Source: an uncultured Caryophanales bacterium
GTDB taxonomy: Bacteria > Bacillota_I > Bacilli_A > RF39 > UBA660
Assembly: GCA_947169395.1 (NCBI GenBank)
Contig: CAMVPJ010000002.1
Location: forward strand, 1 to 64,000
Direction of reading: 5' to 3'
Length of the DNA: 64,000 bases
This document shows positions 55,301 to 63,986 of this stretch, one piece after another. The notes below the pieces were generated by a model that was not told where the DNA came from, ran no database searches, and was given only the letters and a program-made list of their open reading frames with translations. Numbering within the stretch: position 1 is the first letter of the stretch; every line of letters begins with the position of its first letter. Position numbers and translations under genes: made by a program.

Positions 55301-55531
55301 ATGAGTAGATGTGATTACCTATATTCAATAATTGGAGCAAACATAAGAAAACTAAGAATCAGTTTAGGTAAAACACAAAGTTTATTTGCAGAAGAAGTAG
55401 GAATTAGTGAAAGCTTTGTAAAACAATTAGAAAAAGAATATGAACCAAAAGGAGTATCATTAGATACCCTTGTTAGAATAGCAGATACATATAATATAGA
55501 TTTAAGGTATTTCTTTGACGGTTATAATTGA
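55301..55531 (+). CDS. Small XRE-family transcriptional regulator
   Basis: This 76-aa protein is almost only a Cro/CI helix-turn-helix domain (residues 10-70; RISLGKTQSLFAEEVGISES, then FVKQLEKEYEPKGVSLDTL). AAGGAG precedes the ATG. A possible promoter (TTGCGG, 16 nt, TAATAA) overlaps the tRNA-Leu complement and a CGCTA direct repeat (CGCTAGAACGCTAAC), which could be its own operator. It ends convergently, 10 nt inside the next gene. Confidence 0.88.
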   Translation: MSRCDYLYSIIGANIRKLRISLGKTQSLFAEEVGISESFVKQLEKEYEPKGVSLDTLVRIADTYNIDLRYFFDGYN

Positions 55532-55806
55532 TTTATATAATCAAATACTTGATCTAAATTACCATCTACACATAATACATAATAATAACAATTATTACTA
55601 TTGGAATAAATACTCCAATATTTTTTTTGTCTCTTTATTACTACTGTAATACTGTATGATTCATCACCTTTTGTAATAAGCAATGAATCACTGTTAAAAA
55701 GCAAATTAAACCCTGAATCGATATAATTCATCACAATATCATTAGAACTATCTCTTAAAAAAAATAAATAAACTTGCTCATATAATAAATCTTCAGTTTT
55801 ATCCAT
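55522..55806 (-). CDS. Small acidic protein, unknown
   Basis: This 94-aa protein (MDKTEDLLYEQVYLFFL...) has no known motif; its second half is Tyr- and Ser-rich beta-type sequence. ATG 55806 is chosen since AAAGAGGTG lies 5 nt before it; the frame is open further upstream but without a ribosome site. It lies between two XRE regulators on the opposite strand and overlaps the first by 10 nt. Confidence 0.6.
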   Translation of the reverse strand: MDKTEDLLYEQVYLFFLRDSSNDIVMNYIDSGFNLLFNSDSLLITKGDESYSITVVIKRQKKYWSIYSNSNNCYYYVLCVDGNLDQVFDYINQL

Positions 55807-55951
55807 TTCAACACCTCTTTTTATTACTAACTTTATTATTTCTATATATATTATAACCCAAATTAGTAAAATATTAACATTTTTATTACATATATTAGTC
55901 AAAACATGGAAAATATTGGAAAAAATGAGAAAATTATTACAGGGTGTTTAT

Positions 55952-56410
55952 ATGTATTCTAATAATTTAAAAAGGTTAAGAAACGAAAAAGAATTAACTC
56001 AGCAGTATGTTGCGGAAGAAGTATTAGGATGTCGAAGAACTACTTATAATAATTGGGAACGTGGAGTTGTAATGATTCCAATTAAAATAGCAGATGATTT
56101 ATCTATCTTTTATAAAGTAAGTATGTCTTGTATACTTGGAATAAATAAAACAATAGAATTCAAAAAAGACATCAATAAAATGAATTATGATACCTTACTT
56201 AGTAATTTAAAAAAGCTAAAAAAAGAAAACAAGTATTCATATAATACAATTGGAAAAGAAATAAAATGTACAGGTACGTCATGTCAAAGATACTTATCAG
56301 GTAAAATAACTATACCAATGGATAGACTTATAATGCTTGCAAAACTATATGATATTGATATAGATGAATTATGTGGAAAAGTAGATAATAAAAATTTAAT
56401 AAAAAATTGA
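55952..56410 (+). CDS. Double-HTH XRE-family regulator (paralog of 6888-7358)
   Basis: This 152-aa protein has two tandem Cro/CI helix-turn-helix domains (about 4-60, TQQYVAEEVLGCRRTTYNNWERG; and 85-145, SYNTIGKEIKCTGTSCQRYLSG). It starts at 55952 after AGGGTG; a TTG start at 55916 is less likely. The nuclease gene follows 160 nt later on the same strand with its own promoter, so this protein could control it. Confidence 0.85.
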   Translation: MYSNNLKRLRNEKELTQQYVAEEVLGCRRTTYNNWERGVVMIPIKIADDLSIFYKVSMSCILGINKTIEFKKDINKMNYDTLLSNLKKLKKENKYSYNTIGKEIKCTGTSCQRYLSGKITIPMDRLIMLAKLYDIDIDELCGKVDNKNLIKN

Positions 56411-56521
56411 AAATATACTATTTTTAATAATCTAGTATATTTTTTTGTCATTTTTTCAAAATTTACACGTAAAAACTAAAATACTGTATTTTTTGAAATG
56501 CAAACCATCAAAAACGTACTT

Positions 56522-56550
56522 TTGCATATTATTTTTTAATGTGATAAAGT
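56522..56550 (+). promoter_or_regulatory. Promoter of the MvaI/BcnI-type nuclease gene
   Basis: TTGCAT (56522-56527) and TAAAGT (56545-56550) are 17 nt apart. GAGGTG and the ATG follow. Confidence 0.65.
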
Positions 56551-56570
56551 TAATGCCGAGGTGCCATATT

Positions 56571-57359
56571 ATGAGTTCAAAAAAAATTGATGAATCAATA
56601 AAACCAATAGTTGATAAGTTTAATGAGGTATTAAAAAAAGATTGGGTTCCAGGTATCAATGATAAGAGTTTTGGTAATGTAGGTCTAACATTTGAGCGTG
56701 AATTAGGTAAAAGGCCTGATACTACTTTTTTTCCTGATTATTATGGTATAGAAGTAAAATGTACAACTATTAATAGTCGTTATCCTGTATATTTATTTTC
56801 TGCAGCGTTTGATGGTCCAACATATCCAGAAATTGATAGGATAATTGAAAAATATGGAACATATGATTATTTCTATAAAAACAAGAAAGTATTATATACC
56901 AAAGTTAGTTTTACAGAGAAAACACTAGTTAATAACAAATGGTATTTTCAGTTTTCTAAAGACAAAGATAAGATATTTTTAAATGTATATGATTTAGATA
57001 AAAACTTGATTGAGAAAAAATCTTTTATCTATATTAAAACATTATACAATCATTTAATGATTAAGCTTAAAAAACTAGCAATGGTTTATGCTCTTCAGAA
57101 AAAAATCGATGGAAAAAATTATTTTAAGTATTATAAAATCGATATATATGAAATGAAGGAATTTGGTAAATTTATGTATTTACTAGAAAATGGCTATATT
57201 ACTGCTAGTTTAGTTTCACGAATAGGAAGAAGTGGTAATGATGCCGGTAGATACCGTAATAAGAATTTAGCATTTGCAATAGATAAGGATAAGCTATATT
57301 ATCTATTTGACAGATTATATTACTATAATTCAAGAACAGGCAAAGAAATTATAAACTAA
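56571..57359 (+). CDS. MvaI/BcnI-family restriction endonuclease, without methylase
   Basis: This 262-aa protein matches the MvaI/BcnI family (FGNVGLTFERELG...PDYYGIEVKCT...YPVYLFSAAFDGP). Catalytic residues follow the MvaI spacing: E42, then D56-x4-E61-x-K63. MvaI cuts CCWGG and BcnI CCSGG as monomers. No methyltransferase is adjacent, and CCWGG sites exist in this DNA (for example 132-136). So the specificity has changed, a methylase lies elsewhere, or the protein has another job. ATG 56571 follows GAGGTG; the frame opens at 56445, before the promoter. Confidence 0.88.
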   Translation: MSSKKIDESIKPIVDKFNEVLKKDWVPGINDKSFGNVGLTFERELGKRPDTTFFPDYYGIEVKCTTINSRYPVYLFSAAFDGPTYPEIDRIIEKYGTYDYFYKNKKVLYTKVSFTEKTLVNNKWYFQFSKDKDKIFLNVYDLDKNLIEKKSFIYIKTLYNHLMIKLKKLAMVYALQKKIDGKNYFKYYKIDIYEMKEFGKFMYLLENGYITASLVSRIGRSGNDAGRYRNKNLAFAIDKDKLYYLFDRLYYYNSRTGKEIIN

Positions 57360-57380
57360 AAAAAGGATTTCTCCTTTTTA
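57358..57380. terminator. Bidirectional terminator
   Basis: AAAAGGA and TCCTTTT arms with a TTTC loop lie between the convergent nuclease and khpA genes, with T- and A-runs on each side. Confidence 0.8.
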
Positions 57381-57620
57381 TTTTGCATCAAAATTAATTC
57401 TAACTTTACTATCTTTATTATGATAGCTGCTTGCTTGAATAATTGTACGAATAGCATTTGCAATGTTGCCACGTTTTCCAATAACACTACCAATATCCGC
57501 CTCATCAACTAGTACTTGTACAATCTTCATATCATTTTCTTCTGCAACATTTACTTCAACAGCATCTTTATTAGATACCAAGCTTTTTACTAAATATTCT
57601 GTAAGTTCAACTAACTGCAT
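57378..57620 (-). CDS. khpA: KH-domain RNA-binding protein KhpA
   Basis: This 80-aa protein is a single KH domain with the GxxG loop in IGSVIGKRGNIANAIRTII. In Bacillota, KhpA pairs with KhpB/EloR and affects RNA and cell elongation. It follows rpsP by 2 nt, the usual position in the ffh-rpsP-khpA-rimM order; rimM and trmD do not follow here, since the convergent nuclease gene comes next. Confidence 0.94.
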   Translation of the reverse strand: MQLVELTEYLVKSLVSNKDAVEVNVAEENDMKIVQVLVDEADIGSVIGKRGNIANAIRTIIQASSYHNKDSKVRINFDAK

Positions 57621-57622
57621 AA

Positions 57623-57901
57623 TTATGCCTCTTTCTTCATTTTACTTTCATGGAATTTCTTCATAATTCCTTCTTTACTAAAAATACTTCTTACAGTATC
57701 AGTAGGAATAGCTCCTGTAGATAACCACTTCATAGCTTTTTCTTCATCAACCTTAACAACAGCAGGCATCTTAGTTGGATCATAATATCCAACTTCTTCA
57801 ATAAATCTACCATCTCTAGGAGATCTAGAATCAGCTGCAACAATACGATAGAAAGGTTTCTTTTTAGCACCCATTCTCTTTAATCTTAATTTAACTGCCA
57901 T
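57623..57901 (-). CDS. rpsP: 30S ribosomal protein S16
   Basis: This 92-aa protein has the S16 core [20 protein letters not shown] and [17 protein letters not shown]. It is a structural part of the 30S subunit. AGGAGGTGC precedes the ATG. It forms a two-gene unit with khpA. Confidence 0.97.
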   Translation of the reverse strand: MAVKLRLKRMGAKKKPFYRIVAADSRSPRDGRFIEEVGYYDPTKMPAVVKVDEEKAMKWLSTGAIPTDTVRSIFSKEGIMKKFHESKMKKEA

Positions 57902-57940
57902 AATGCACCTCCTTTTTCAAACACAAACATATTATAGTAC

Positions 57941-57979
57941 AAAAAAAATAATCTGTCAACTATTTTTGGTTAACAGATT
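57941..57979 (-). terminator. Intrinsic terminator of the rhomboid gene
   Basis: AATCTGTTAAC and GTTGACAGATT form an 11-bp stem (one G-T) with an A-rich loop and a T-rich tail on the minus strand. Confidence 0.8.
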
Positions 57980-57993
57980 AAGATTACATTAAA

Positions 57994-59160
57994 TCATCTG
58001 AAGAATATCATATATACTAGGAAGCCTACAAATACTAAACTCATAATTATACCATTTATTTGGTCAACCTTAGTACTTTTATATTTAACTCCCACTGCTT
58101 TTGATACTAAGTATCCACCAATTAATCCACCAATATGAGCAATTACATTTATTCCAGATAACATTATTCCAATAAGCAGGTTTATAGCAATCAAAGGTAT
58201 TATTTGCGATCTAATAACATCTGATAAATAAACTCTATAATGGTATCCAAAGTATAATAATGAACCTAAAAGTCCAAATATCGCTCCTGATGCACCACAA
58301 CTTATTACATTACCATTTAAGAATAATAATGAAAGTAAATTACCAAATATTAAACTACCTATATATATAATTGCATATTTAAATTTACCAAAGAAACTTT
58401 CTATTTGCGGACCTATTACATATAAGGCATACATGTTAAATATAAAATGAATAAATCCAGCGTGTAAGAATCCACTTGTAATTATTCTTGCATAGTCTGA
58501 TACATTACTTAAATAATCTACACTAACAAGTCCACCATACTTATAAATTGTATTAGTACTTATATTAAAGAAATCATTAGAATCAAGTGCAGTTATTATA
58601 AACATTATTAAGTTAATTAATATTAATGCATATGTAATAACTGGTCTTTTCTTTGAGAATATTTCTTCTGCCTTTTCATTTTCTACTTGATTTTTCATAT
58701 TTATTTCATTAGTAAGTTTAACAAATAATTCGATACCATCTTTTGTATTACCTTCTACTTCTAATATATTAGGGAATGTATTAATAATACTATCATATTT
58801 CTTTATATCTTCAAATTTAGTAAGTTCTGCTAATGTAATATTATTATCTTTAATACTTTTTATATCAACACTATCACCAAGATTAACAAATATAGAAAGT
58901 GATGGTACTCTAAATAAGAACATTTTCTTCCTAATTTTCTTAATTATTTGTTTAGTCTTATATATATCAAAACCTAATTGTTCATTATTATGGATATAAT
59001 TACTAACTATTCTAATAATTTTATAGTCTCCATCAGACTTTTCTAACCATATTTCATCTTTTGCGCCATGTAGTATTACTGGATTATAGTTTTGTTCTAT
59101 TATAAAATAGTGCAGTAACTTCATAACTATCTCATCATTTCTATTTAGTGTTATATTCAT
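57994..59160 (-). CDS. Rhomboid-family intramembrane serine protease
   Basis: This 388-aa protein has an N-terminal soluble domain (1-165) and a rhomboid core of about seven membrane segments. The catalytic Ser is in VISCGASGAIFGLLG, the His in INVIAHIGGLIGG, and the oxyanion part is HFIFNMYALY. The long N-terminal domain recalls YqgP/GluP of Bacillus, which clears membrane proteins with FtsH. The gene has its own terminator. Confidence 0.92.
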   Translation of the reverse strand: MNITLNRNDEIVMKLLHYFIIEQNYNPVILHGAKDEIWLEKSDGDYKIIRIVSNYIHNNEQLGFDIYKTKQIIKKIRKKMFLFRVPSLSIFVNLGDSVDIKSIKDNNITLAELTKFEDIKKYDSIINTFPNILEVEGNTKDGIELFVKLTNEINMKNQVENEKAEEIFSKKRPVITYALILINLIMFIITALDSNDFFNISTNTIYKYGGLVSVDYLSNVSDYARIITSGFLHAGFIHFIFNMYALYVIGPQIESFFGKFKYAIIYIGSLIFGNLLSLLFLNGNVISCGASGAIFGLLGSLLYFGYHYRVYLSDVIRSQIIPLIAINLLIGIMLSGINVIAHIGGLIGGYLVSKAVGVKYKSTKVDQINGIIMSLVFVGFLVYMIFFR

Positions 59161-59227
59161 ATTTCACCTACTTTTCCCCAGTAATAATATTTTAATACAT
59201 TTCATAAAATATGTAAAGGGAGGAAAT

Positions 59228-59662
59228 ATGAAAAACATATTTAAAAATGTAGTTAGATTTTTAATTTATTTATTACCATGGTTTATATCTAGTATATTAT
59301 TTAGAGTAGATACATCATTCTATGATTCTATTAACAAACCATTCTTCGCGCCACCTGGTATTGTATTTCCTATAGTATGGACTATTCTTTATATCTTAAT
59401 CGCAATAGGATTATATAACAATAAAAATAAAAGTATTGAGTATTATAAAAGTTTAATTATTAATTACTTTTCTAATCAAATATATACATTTCTATTCTTT
59501 GTAATTAAAAGTCCATTTATAGCATTTATTGATACTCTAGTAGTATTAATTAGTTCATTATTCTTATATAATGAAACTAAATCTAAATGGTTTATTCCAT
59601 ACATTATCTGGAATGTATTTGCAACCATACTTAGTTTATCTGTATACTTACTAAACATATAA
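59228..59662 (+). CDS. tspO: TspO/MBR-family membrane protein
   Basis: This 144-aa protein has five predicted membrane segments and TspO motifs: NKPFFAPPGIVFPIVWTILYILIAIGLY and IPYIIWNVFATILSLSVY. Members bind porphyrins and related ligands. Position 5 of the fold shows QIYTFLFFVIKSP in place of the usual NxxW...FF pattern. A strong GGGAGGAA precedes the ATG. It is divergent from the rhomboid gene. Confidence 0.9.
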   Translation: MKNIFKNVVRFLIYLLPWFISSILFRVDTSFYDSINKPFFAPPGIVFPIVWTILYILIAIGLYNNKNKSIEYYKSLIINYFSNQIYTFLFFVIKSPFIAFIDTLVVLISSLFLYNETKSKWFIPYIIWNVFATILSLSVYLLNI

Positions 59663-59677
59663 CTTATATGTTTTTTA
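59654..59677 (+). terminator. Intrinsic terminator of tspO
   Basis: AACATATA and TATATGTT arms with an ACT loop are followed by a T-run; the stem includes the tspO stop. Confidence 0.7.
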
Positions 59678-60266
59678 TTATCTCTAATACTTCATATGTA
59701 TCATTAATCTTAAGTACTGTATATACACTATTATTAAGTTTATAAATATCTACCCACTCCTCATATAGTTTATCACTTAACTTAGTATTCTTACTTATAA
59801 ATAGAGCTTTATTATCATTTACTTTAATGTTAGTATTTGTGTAGTAAGAAAAGTCACAGTTAGAACTATTAATACATAATGAATTATTATTATAACTAAT
59901 AGAATTATAAGTATCAGATAAGAATACTATACCATTTATATTAAGTCTTTTATTAATAATCTTTTTAGGAGCAGGAATATCTATATCATACTCTTTAGTC
60001 ATTACTATAAAATCTATACTTTTACCTAGTCTATTTAATTCTTTTTTTAAGTTAGCAGAATCTTTATAATCTACTATATATAAGATATTAGTATTATTTA
60101 AGCTTATTAGTAATGTATTTGAATCATTTAAATCTAAAAAAGTAATACCTAACTCATTAAACTCGAGATTAATATCAATTTTCTCTATGGATACCTCTTT
60201 ACTTTTGTTATAAAATATAAGTATATTTATAAAACATAATATGATGATTGCAATTAATTTTTTCAT
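59664..60266 (-). CDS. Anchored ComEC-type metallo-beta-lactamase-like domain without metal ligands
   Basis: This 200-aa protein has one N-terminal membrane segment (3-20) and a domain whose order recalls the MBL part of ComEC: ELGITFLDLNDSNTLLISLNNTNILYIVDY..., LKKELNRLGKSIDFIVMTKEYDIDI, INGIVFLSD. Where ComEC has DxGQGD and HxHxDH, this protein has DLNDSN and TKEYDID, so it should not bind metal. It is likely a pseudoenzyme outside the cell. The assignment is by pattern only. It lies next to cca. Confidence 0.55.
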   Translation of the reverse strand: MKKLIAIIILCFINILIFYNKSKEVSIEKIDINLEFNELGITFLDLNDSNTLLISLNNTNILYIVDYKDSANLKKELNRLGKSIDFIVMTKEYDIDIPAPKKIINKRLNINGIVFLSDTYNSISYNNNSLCINSSNCDFSYYTNTNIKVNDNKALFISKNTKLSDKLYEEWVDIYKLNNSVYTVLKINDTYEVLEIIKNI

Positions 60267-60296
60267 AAAAAAACACCCTAATTAAAGGTATGTTTC
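60266..60296 (-). terminator. Probable terminator of cca
   Basis: AACATACC and GGGTGTT can pair imperfectly, followed by seven Ts on the minus strand. It overlaps the start of the next minus-strand gene. Confidence 0.5.
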
Positions 60297-61355
60297 TAAT
60301 AAATATTTTACGATTATATCTTTCTTATTTTCTAATCTTTTATAAATTATTTTCTCTTCTAAATCAGTTAGAATATCATTAATTAAACCACTAGGTTCTA
60401 TTTTTAATACATTACATATCTCCATTGGAGTAATATCTATATCAGTCCTTGATTTTATTGGTAAACTCTTATATATATCGTTAATACTATTAATATCAAT
60501 ATCCATAATTTCAGCTGCAATACTAACTGGATATAGTCCATATTTATATATAGTAAGGATATCTATATCATCTAATTTTATTATTTCTCTTACCTTTTTT
60601 ATAGTATCAATCTCTGATTTATTAAACTTATATTTATCAGTATTAATCTGTGCCCAAACACCTACTAGATATGTAGTTTGTTTTAAATTATATGTATTAA
60701 TCTCAAGTGGAGTTTCTAATCCTAATTCTTGTATTAATTTAATACCATAATCAAAGTTAGGAGATGCAAATATCTTATCTAGTTCACTCTTCTTTCTATC
60801 ATATGATAAATCTTTAACAAGATAACCGTACTTCTTAATACCTTCTTCTAATTTAGAGTCCAGTTTAAAATTTAGAACGGTTGCGAATCTAACTGCACGA
60901 AGTATACGAAGTGCATCTTCACTTAGTTTTTTATTAGTATTACCTACTACTCTAATTATTTTATCATCAATATCTTTCTTACCATTTAATAAATCTAGCA
61001 TATTACCACTAGCATCAATGCATAGTGTATTAATAGTAAAATCTCTTCTTTCTAAATCAGTTTTTAAATCATCTACATACTCTATTTCAATAGGTTTTCT
61101 ATTATCTGCATATTTAATATCTTTCCTAAAAGTAGTTGCTTCAAATCTATTTTTCTCATATGTAAATTTAACACACCCATAAGACTCGCTCTTTATATCA
61201 AATAATTCCATCATCTCTTTTGGGGTAGCATTGGTTGTTATATCGTAATCAATTGTATCAGTACCTAAATATAAATCTCTTGGATATCCACCTACAAAGT
61301 AAGCCTCGTACCCATGACTTTTAAATACTTTTAAAACATTATTAATATTTTTCAA
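60282..61355 (-). CDS. cca: tRNA CCA-adding enzyme / nucleotidyltransferase
   Basis: This 357-aa class II nucleotidyltransferase has the motifs FVGGYPRDLYLG, DYDITT (metal-binding Asp pair), RRDFTINTLCID and RILRAVRFA. It adds or repairs the 3' CCA of tRNAs. Since all seven tRNAs in this window encode CCA, its main task is probably repair. The start MKNINNVLKVF is normal. Confidence 0.93.
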   Translation of the reverse strand: MKNINNVLKVFKSHGYEAYFVGGYPRDLYLGTDTIDYDITTNATPKEMMELFDIKSESYGCVKFTYEKNRFEATTFRKDIKYADNRKPIEIEYVDDLKTDLERRDFTINTLCIDASGNMLDLLNGKKDIDDKIIRVVGNTNKKLSEDALRILRAVRFATVLNFKLDSKLEEGIKKYGYLVKDLSYDRKKSELDKIFASPNFDYGIKLIQELGLETPLEINTYNLKQTTYLVGVWAQINTDKYKFNKSEIDTIKKVREIIKLDDIDILTIYKYGLYPVSIAAEIMDIDINSINDIYKSLPIKSRTDIDITPMEICNVLKIEPSGLINDILTDLEEKIIYKRLENKKDIIVKYLLETYL

Positions 61356-61467
61356 TTTTACACCTCAATACCAATTTAACAGAAATTATTAATTCTAGCA
61401 AGTATTTTCACAAATTATTTAGAATTTTCTTAATGTTTGTGTTATAATGGTATTGGGAGGTTTTAAT

Positions 61468-62127
61468 ATGTATTACTTTTATAAAAATAATGATTTTATT
61501 TATAAAAAGAGTATTTCATTTGATAATGATAAAATTGATAAAATAAGAAATGGTTTGATTAATAATTGTAGTGTTATAATTCATAGAGAGTATGATAGTG
61601 ACTATGCACCTACATTAGATAATTCACTAGTAAGAAATTATAAGGAAACATTTGTAGGATGTAAAGAATATTTCGAAGAAAGTAGAAGAGTTATACATTA
61701 TAGTTATGACTTGTTAATTCCGCCAAAACTAGTGAATCTAATTGATAGATTATTAAGTGGTGATGTTACTGCTCTACATGAGATACAATATAATTATTAT
61801 TTTGGTTTTGAAAAAACAATTGATGATATGATTGAAAGTAAAAACAACGAATTAAGAAAAAAACAGAACAAAAACGCAACAAATACAATAAAGATACTGA
61901 ATGAATTACGTGAATTAATGAAATGTAAAGAATTAAATAAGAATCAAATCTCAACTTATGATTACTATTATCAATTATTAAATTGTATTAATGAAAAAAC
62001 TGTTTCTAAATTAGATAAAAAAACTTTTGATAAAGTAAATGATTTCTTTGATAACAACGTAGTTATTGAGAAAGGCAAAATTATAAATGAAGACAATAAT
62101 ACAAAAATATACAAAAAAACTAAATAA
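61468..62127 (+). CDS. Unknown cytoplasmic protein
   Basis: This 219-aa protein has no membrane segment or recognised motif. The middle is a charged helical region (DDMIESKNNELRKKQNKNATNTIKILNELRELMKCKEL) that may be a coiled coil. ATG 61468 follows GGGAGG by 7 nt; an ATG at 61447 lies at a likely -10 (TATAAT) and is rejected. It has its own terminator. Confidence 0.7.
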   Translation: MYYFYKNNDFIYKKSISFDNDKIDKIRNGLINNCSVIIHREYDSDYAPTLDNSLVRNYKETFVGCKEYFEESRRVIHYSYDLLIPPKLVNLIDRLLSGDVTALHEIQYNYYFGFEKTIDDMIESKNNELRKKQNKNATNTIKILNELRELMKCKELNKNQISTYDYYYQLLNCINEKTVSKLDKKTFDKVNDFFDNNVVIEKGKIINEDNNTKIYKKTK

Positions 62128-62151
62128 CTACTATCTCGTAGTTATTTTTTT
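62123..62151 (+). terminator. Intrinsic terminator
   Basis: AATAACTAC and GTAGTTATT arms with a TATCTC loop are followed by a T-run on the plus strand, starting in the stop codon region. Confidence 0.85.
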
Positions 62152-62156
62152 ATGTA

Positions 62157-62184
62157 CAAAAAAACTTTAGAATCATCTAAAGTT
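62157..62184 (-). terminator. Intrinsic terminator of hup
   Basis: AACTTTAGA and TCTAAAGTT arms with a four-base loop are followed by seven Ts on the minus strand. Confidence 0.88.
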
Positions 62185-62456
62185 TAGTTTAAAGCTTCTT
62201 TTAATTTAGAACCAATTTTAACAGTAACTGCATTACGTGCTGCAATGGTAACAGGTTCACCAGTTCTTGGGTTACGACCAGTTGAAGCAGGTTTATATTT
62301 TGATGTAAATGTACAGAAACCAGTTAAAGTAACTTTCTTCTCTTCTTTTAATCCTTTTGTAATTCCACTCATGAATGCATCAACTGCACGAGTAGCATCA
62401 GCTTTTGAAAGTCCAGCTTCTTCAGCAACATAATTTACTAAATCTGTTTTAGTCAT
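62184..62456 (-). CDS. hup: HU-type DNA-binding protein
   Basis: This 90-aa nucleoid protein matches HU from end to end (MTKTDLVNYVAEEAGLSKADATRAVDAF, then GFCTFTSKYKPASTGRNPRTGEP with the DNA-binding arm). It bends and packages DNA. AGGGAGGTAAAT precedes the ATG. It has its own terminator. Confidence 0.97.
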   Translation of the reverse strand: MTKTDLVNYVAEEAGLSKADATRAVDAFMSGITKGLKEEKKVTLTGFCTFTSKYKPASTGRNPRTGEPVTIAARNAVTVKIGSKLKEALN

Positions 62457-62550
62457 CTATTTACCTCCCTATCTAAGTAAGCTACCTTGCTTACAATTTA
62501 ATATTATCATATATGGTAAGCAATTGCAACAAATTTTTAAACAATTTAAC

Positions 62551-62579
62551 AAAAAAGATTAAATTTCTTCAATCTTTTT
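62551..62579 (-). terminator. Intrinsic terminator after the valS fragment
   Basis: AAAAAGATT and AATCTTTTT form a 9-bp stem with a T-tail on the minus strand, directly past the stop of the valS remnant. Confidence 0.8.
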
Positions 62580-62580
62580 G

Positions 62581-63087
62581 CTATTTTAGTAATTCTTCTA
62601 ACTTTGTTCTATCCTGATTTACAATATTAATAGGCGCTTTATTAACATAATTCTCATTATAAAGTAATTTTTCACGTCTTTCAATAGATGCTCTTAATAT
62701 ACTAATCTCTTTTTCTTTTAACTTTTTATCTGCACCTGTTTCTACTTTTTCAAAGAATATTTGTGCTTTTACTCTATTTGAGAATACTTTATATGCTTTA
62801 ATACCAAGAGGTTTATTTATTATATTATCTTTTATTTTTAACATATTTACAATAAGTTCGTTATCATCTGTAGTATCAAACATTACTTTCATATCTTTAG
62901 TAATACTATTTTCTGCTTTTACATTTCTAAAACTCTTAATAAATTCAATTTGATCATCTACAGCTTTTTCCTCTTTTATAAATATATATTTCTTATTATT
63001 TTTAGGATAACTAGATACCATTATATCTTCTTCATATTTAACAGGTAGCATTGAATATATTTCATCTGTTACATATAGTTTTACATA
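62581..63087 (-). pseudogene. valS: C-terminal fragment of valyl-tRNA synthetase
   Basis: The open frame (from after TGA at 63088 to TAA at 62581) gives YVTDEIYSMLPV...EDIMVSSYPK, IEFIKSFRNVKAENSI and the C-terminal coiled coil SIERREKLLYNENYVNKAP. This order and sequence match the last 160-170 residues of ValS: end of the anticodon-binding domain plus the C-terminal arm. The synthetase core (about 700 residues) is absent; upstream lies an unrelated gene. An ATG at 63051 could express a 156-aa product. It is a remnant, or less likely a free-standing ValS-arm protein. Confidence 0.8.
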
Positions 63088-63137
63088 TCAAATGAATCAA
63101 TACCATTTTATACTAATTTTTAATTCTCTTTCTAACA

Positions 63138-63986
63138 CTATTTTTTTAGTATTTTAATATTCTCACTGACAAAATCATAATAAACATTAGCGGCTACTTC
63201 ATTAGCTTTTTCTTCGTTATTGATAATATCATTATATTGATCAAAATAACTATTATATAGCTTGTTTTTAGGTTCAATAACAACATTGTGGCAAATATCT
63301 AAAATTCGATTTAAAGCAATTTCTCTATTAAAACGAGCATTTTTATGATAACGATATCCAATAACATTATCACATAATACTCTTTCTTTTATTTGTGATA
63401 AGAAAACGGTAATATTACCAGATAATGCTACAGACTTTTTTATTGATTTTACTAAATGGATTTTATTTTGATTATAGAATTTATCCTGTTTTAATGAAAA
63501 ATTAAATATTGAAATATCACCATTTAATTGCAAACCATATATTTTATACAATATAGGATAATCTTTAGTATCATTAATTATTCTCTCATAACTATTGAAT
63601 AAATCCAAGTGTTCAAAAGTAACATTTGGCATGATTAATTTAGTTTTATATAGTAAATCATTATAAAAATTTGGATATAAGTAACGAACTGGTAACATTG
63701 ATATTACTTTCGTAAACAGAGAATAATTATTAACTAATTTGTCTACATTTCTTTGTGAGATAACATTTCTTATCAATAAGTCATTCAAAATTTTTTCTCG
63801 ACAAATCCATAAATCATTTATACTAAAAAGGTAACCAAAATCAAAATTACTCATGTATTTATCGTAAAATCCAACTGTTCCAGTCACACTTAAATTACGA
63901 TTAGTCTTTGGCAAATTATCTCCATAAAATACTGTTACATCATAATGATCATAAAATAATGAATTATACATAATGTTTGTATACAT
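63138..63986 (-). CDS. Unknown protein, possibly continuing past the window edge
   Basis: This 282-aa protein (VTVFYGDNLPKTNRNLSVTGTVGFYDKYMSNFDFGYLFSINDLWICREKI...) has no signal, membrane segment or motif I recognise. It is rich in Asn, Tyr and Ile. The ATG at 63986 has only a weak ribosome site, and no stop precedes it in frame within the last 14 nt, so the true start may lie outside. It sits where the body of valS would be. Confidence 0.6.
   Translation of the reverse strand: MYTNIMYNSLFYDHYDVTVFYGDNLPKTNRNLSVTGTVGFYDKYMSNFDFGYLFSINDLWICREKILNDLLIRNVISQRNVDKLVNNYSLFTKVISMLPVRYLYPNFYNDLLYKTKLIMPNVTFEHLDLFNSYERIINDTKDYPILYKIYGLQLNGDISIFNFSLKQDKFYNQNKIHLVKSIKKSVALSGNITVFLSQIKERVLCDNVIGYRYHKNARFNREIALNRILDICHNVVIEPKNKLYNSYFDQYNDIINNEEKANEVAANVYYDFVSENIKILKK

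Noticed and set aside
56445..56570. 42-residue N-terminal extension of the MvaI-type nuclease
   Set aside because: It precedes the likely promoter and the GAGGTG site, and family similarity begins after ATG 56571.
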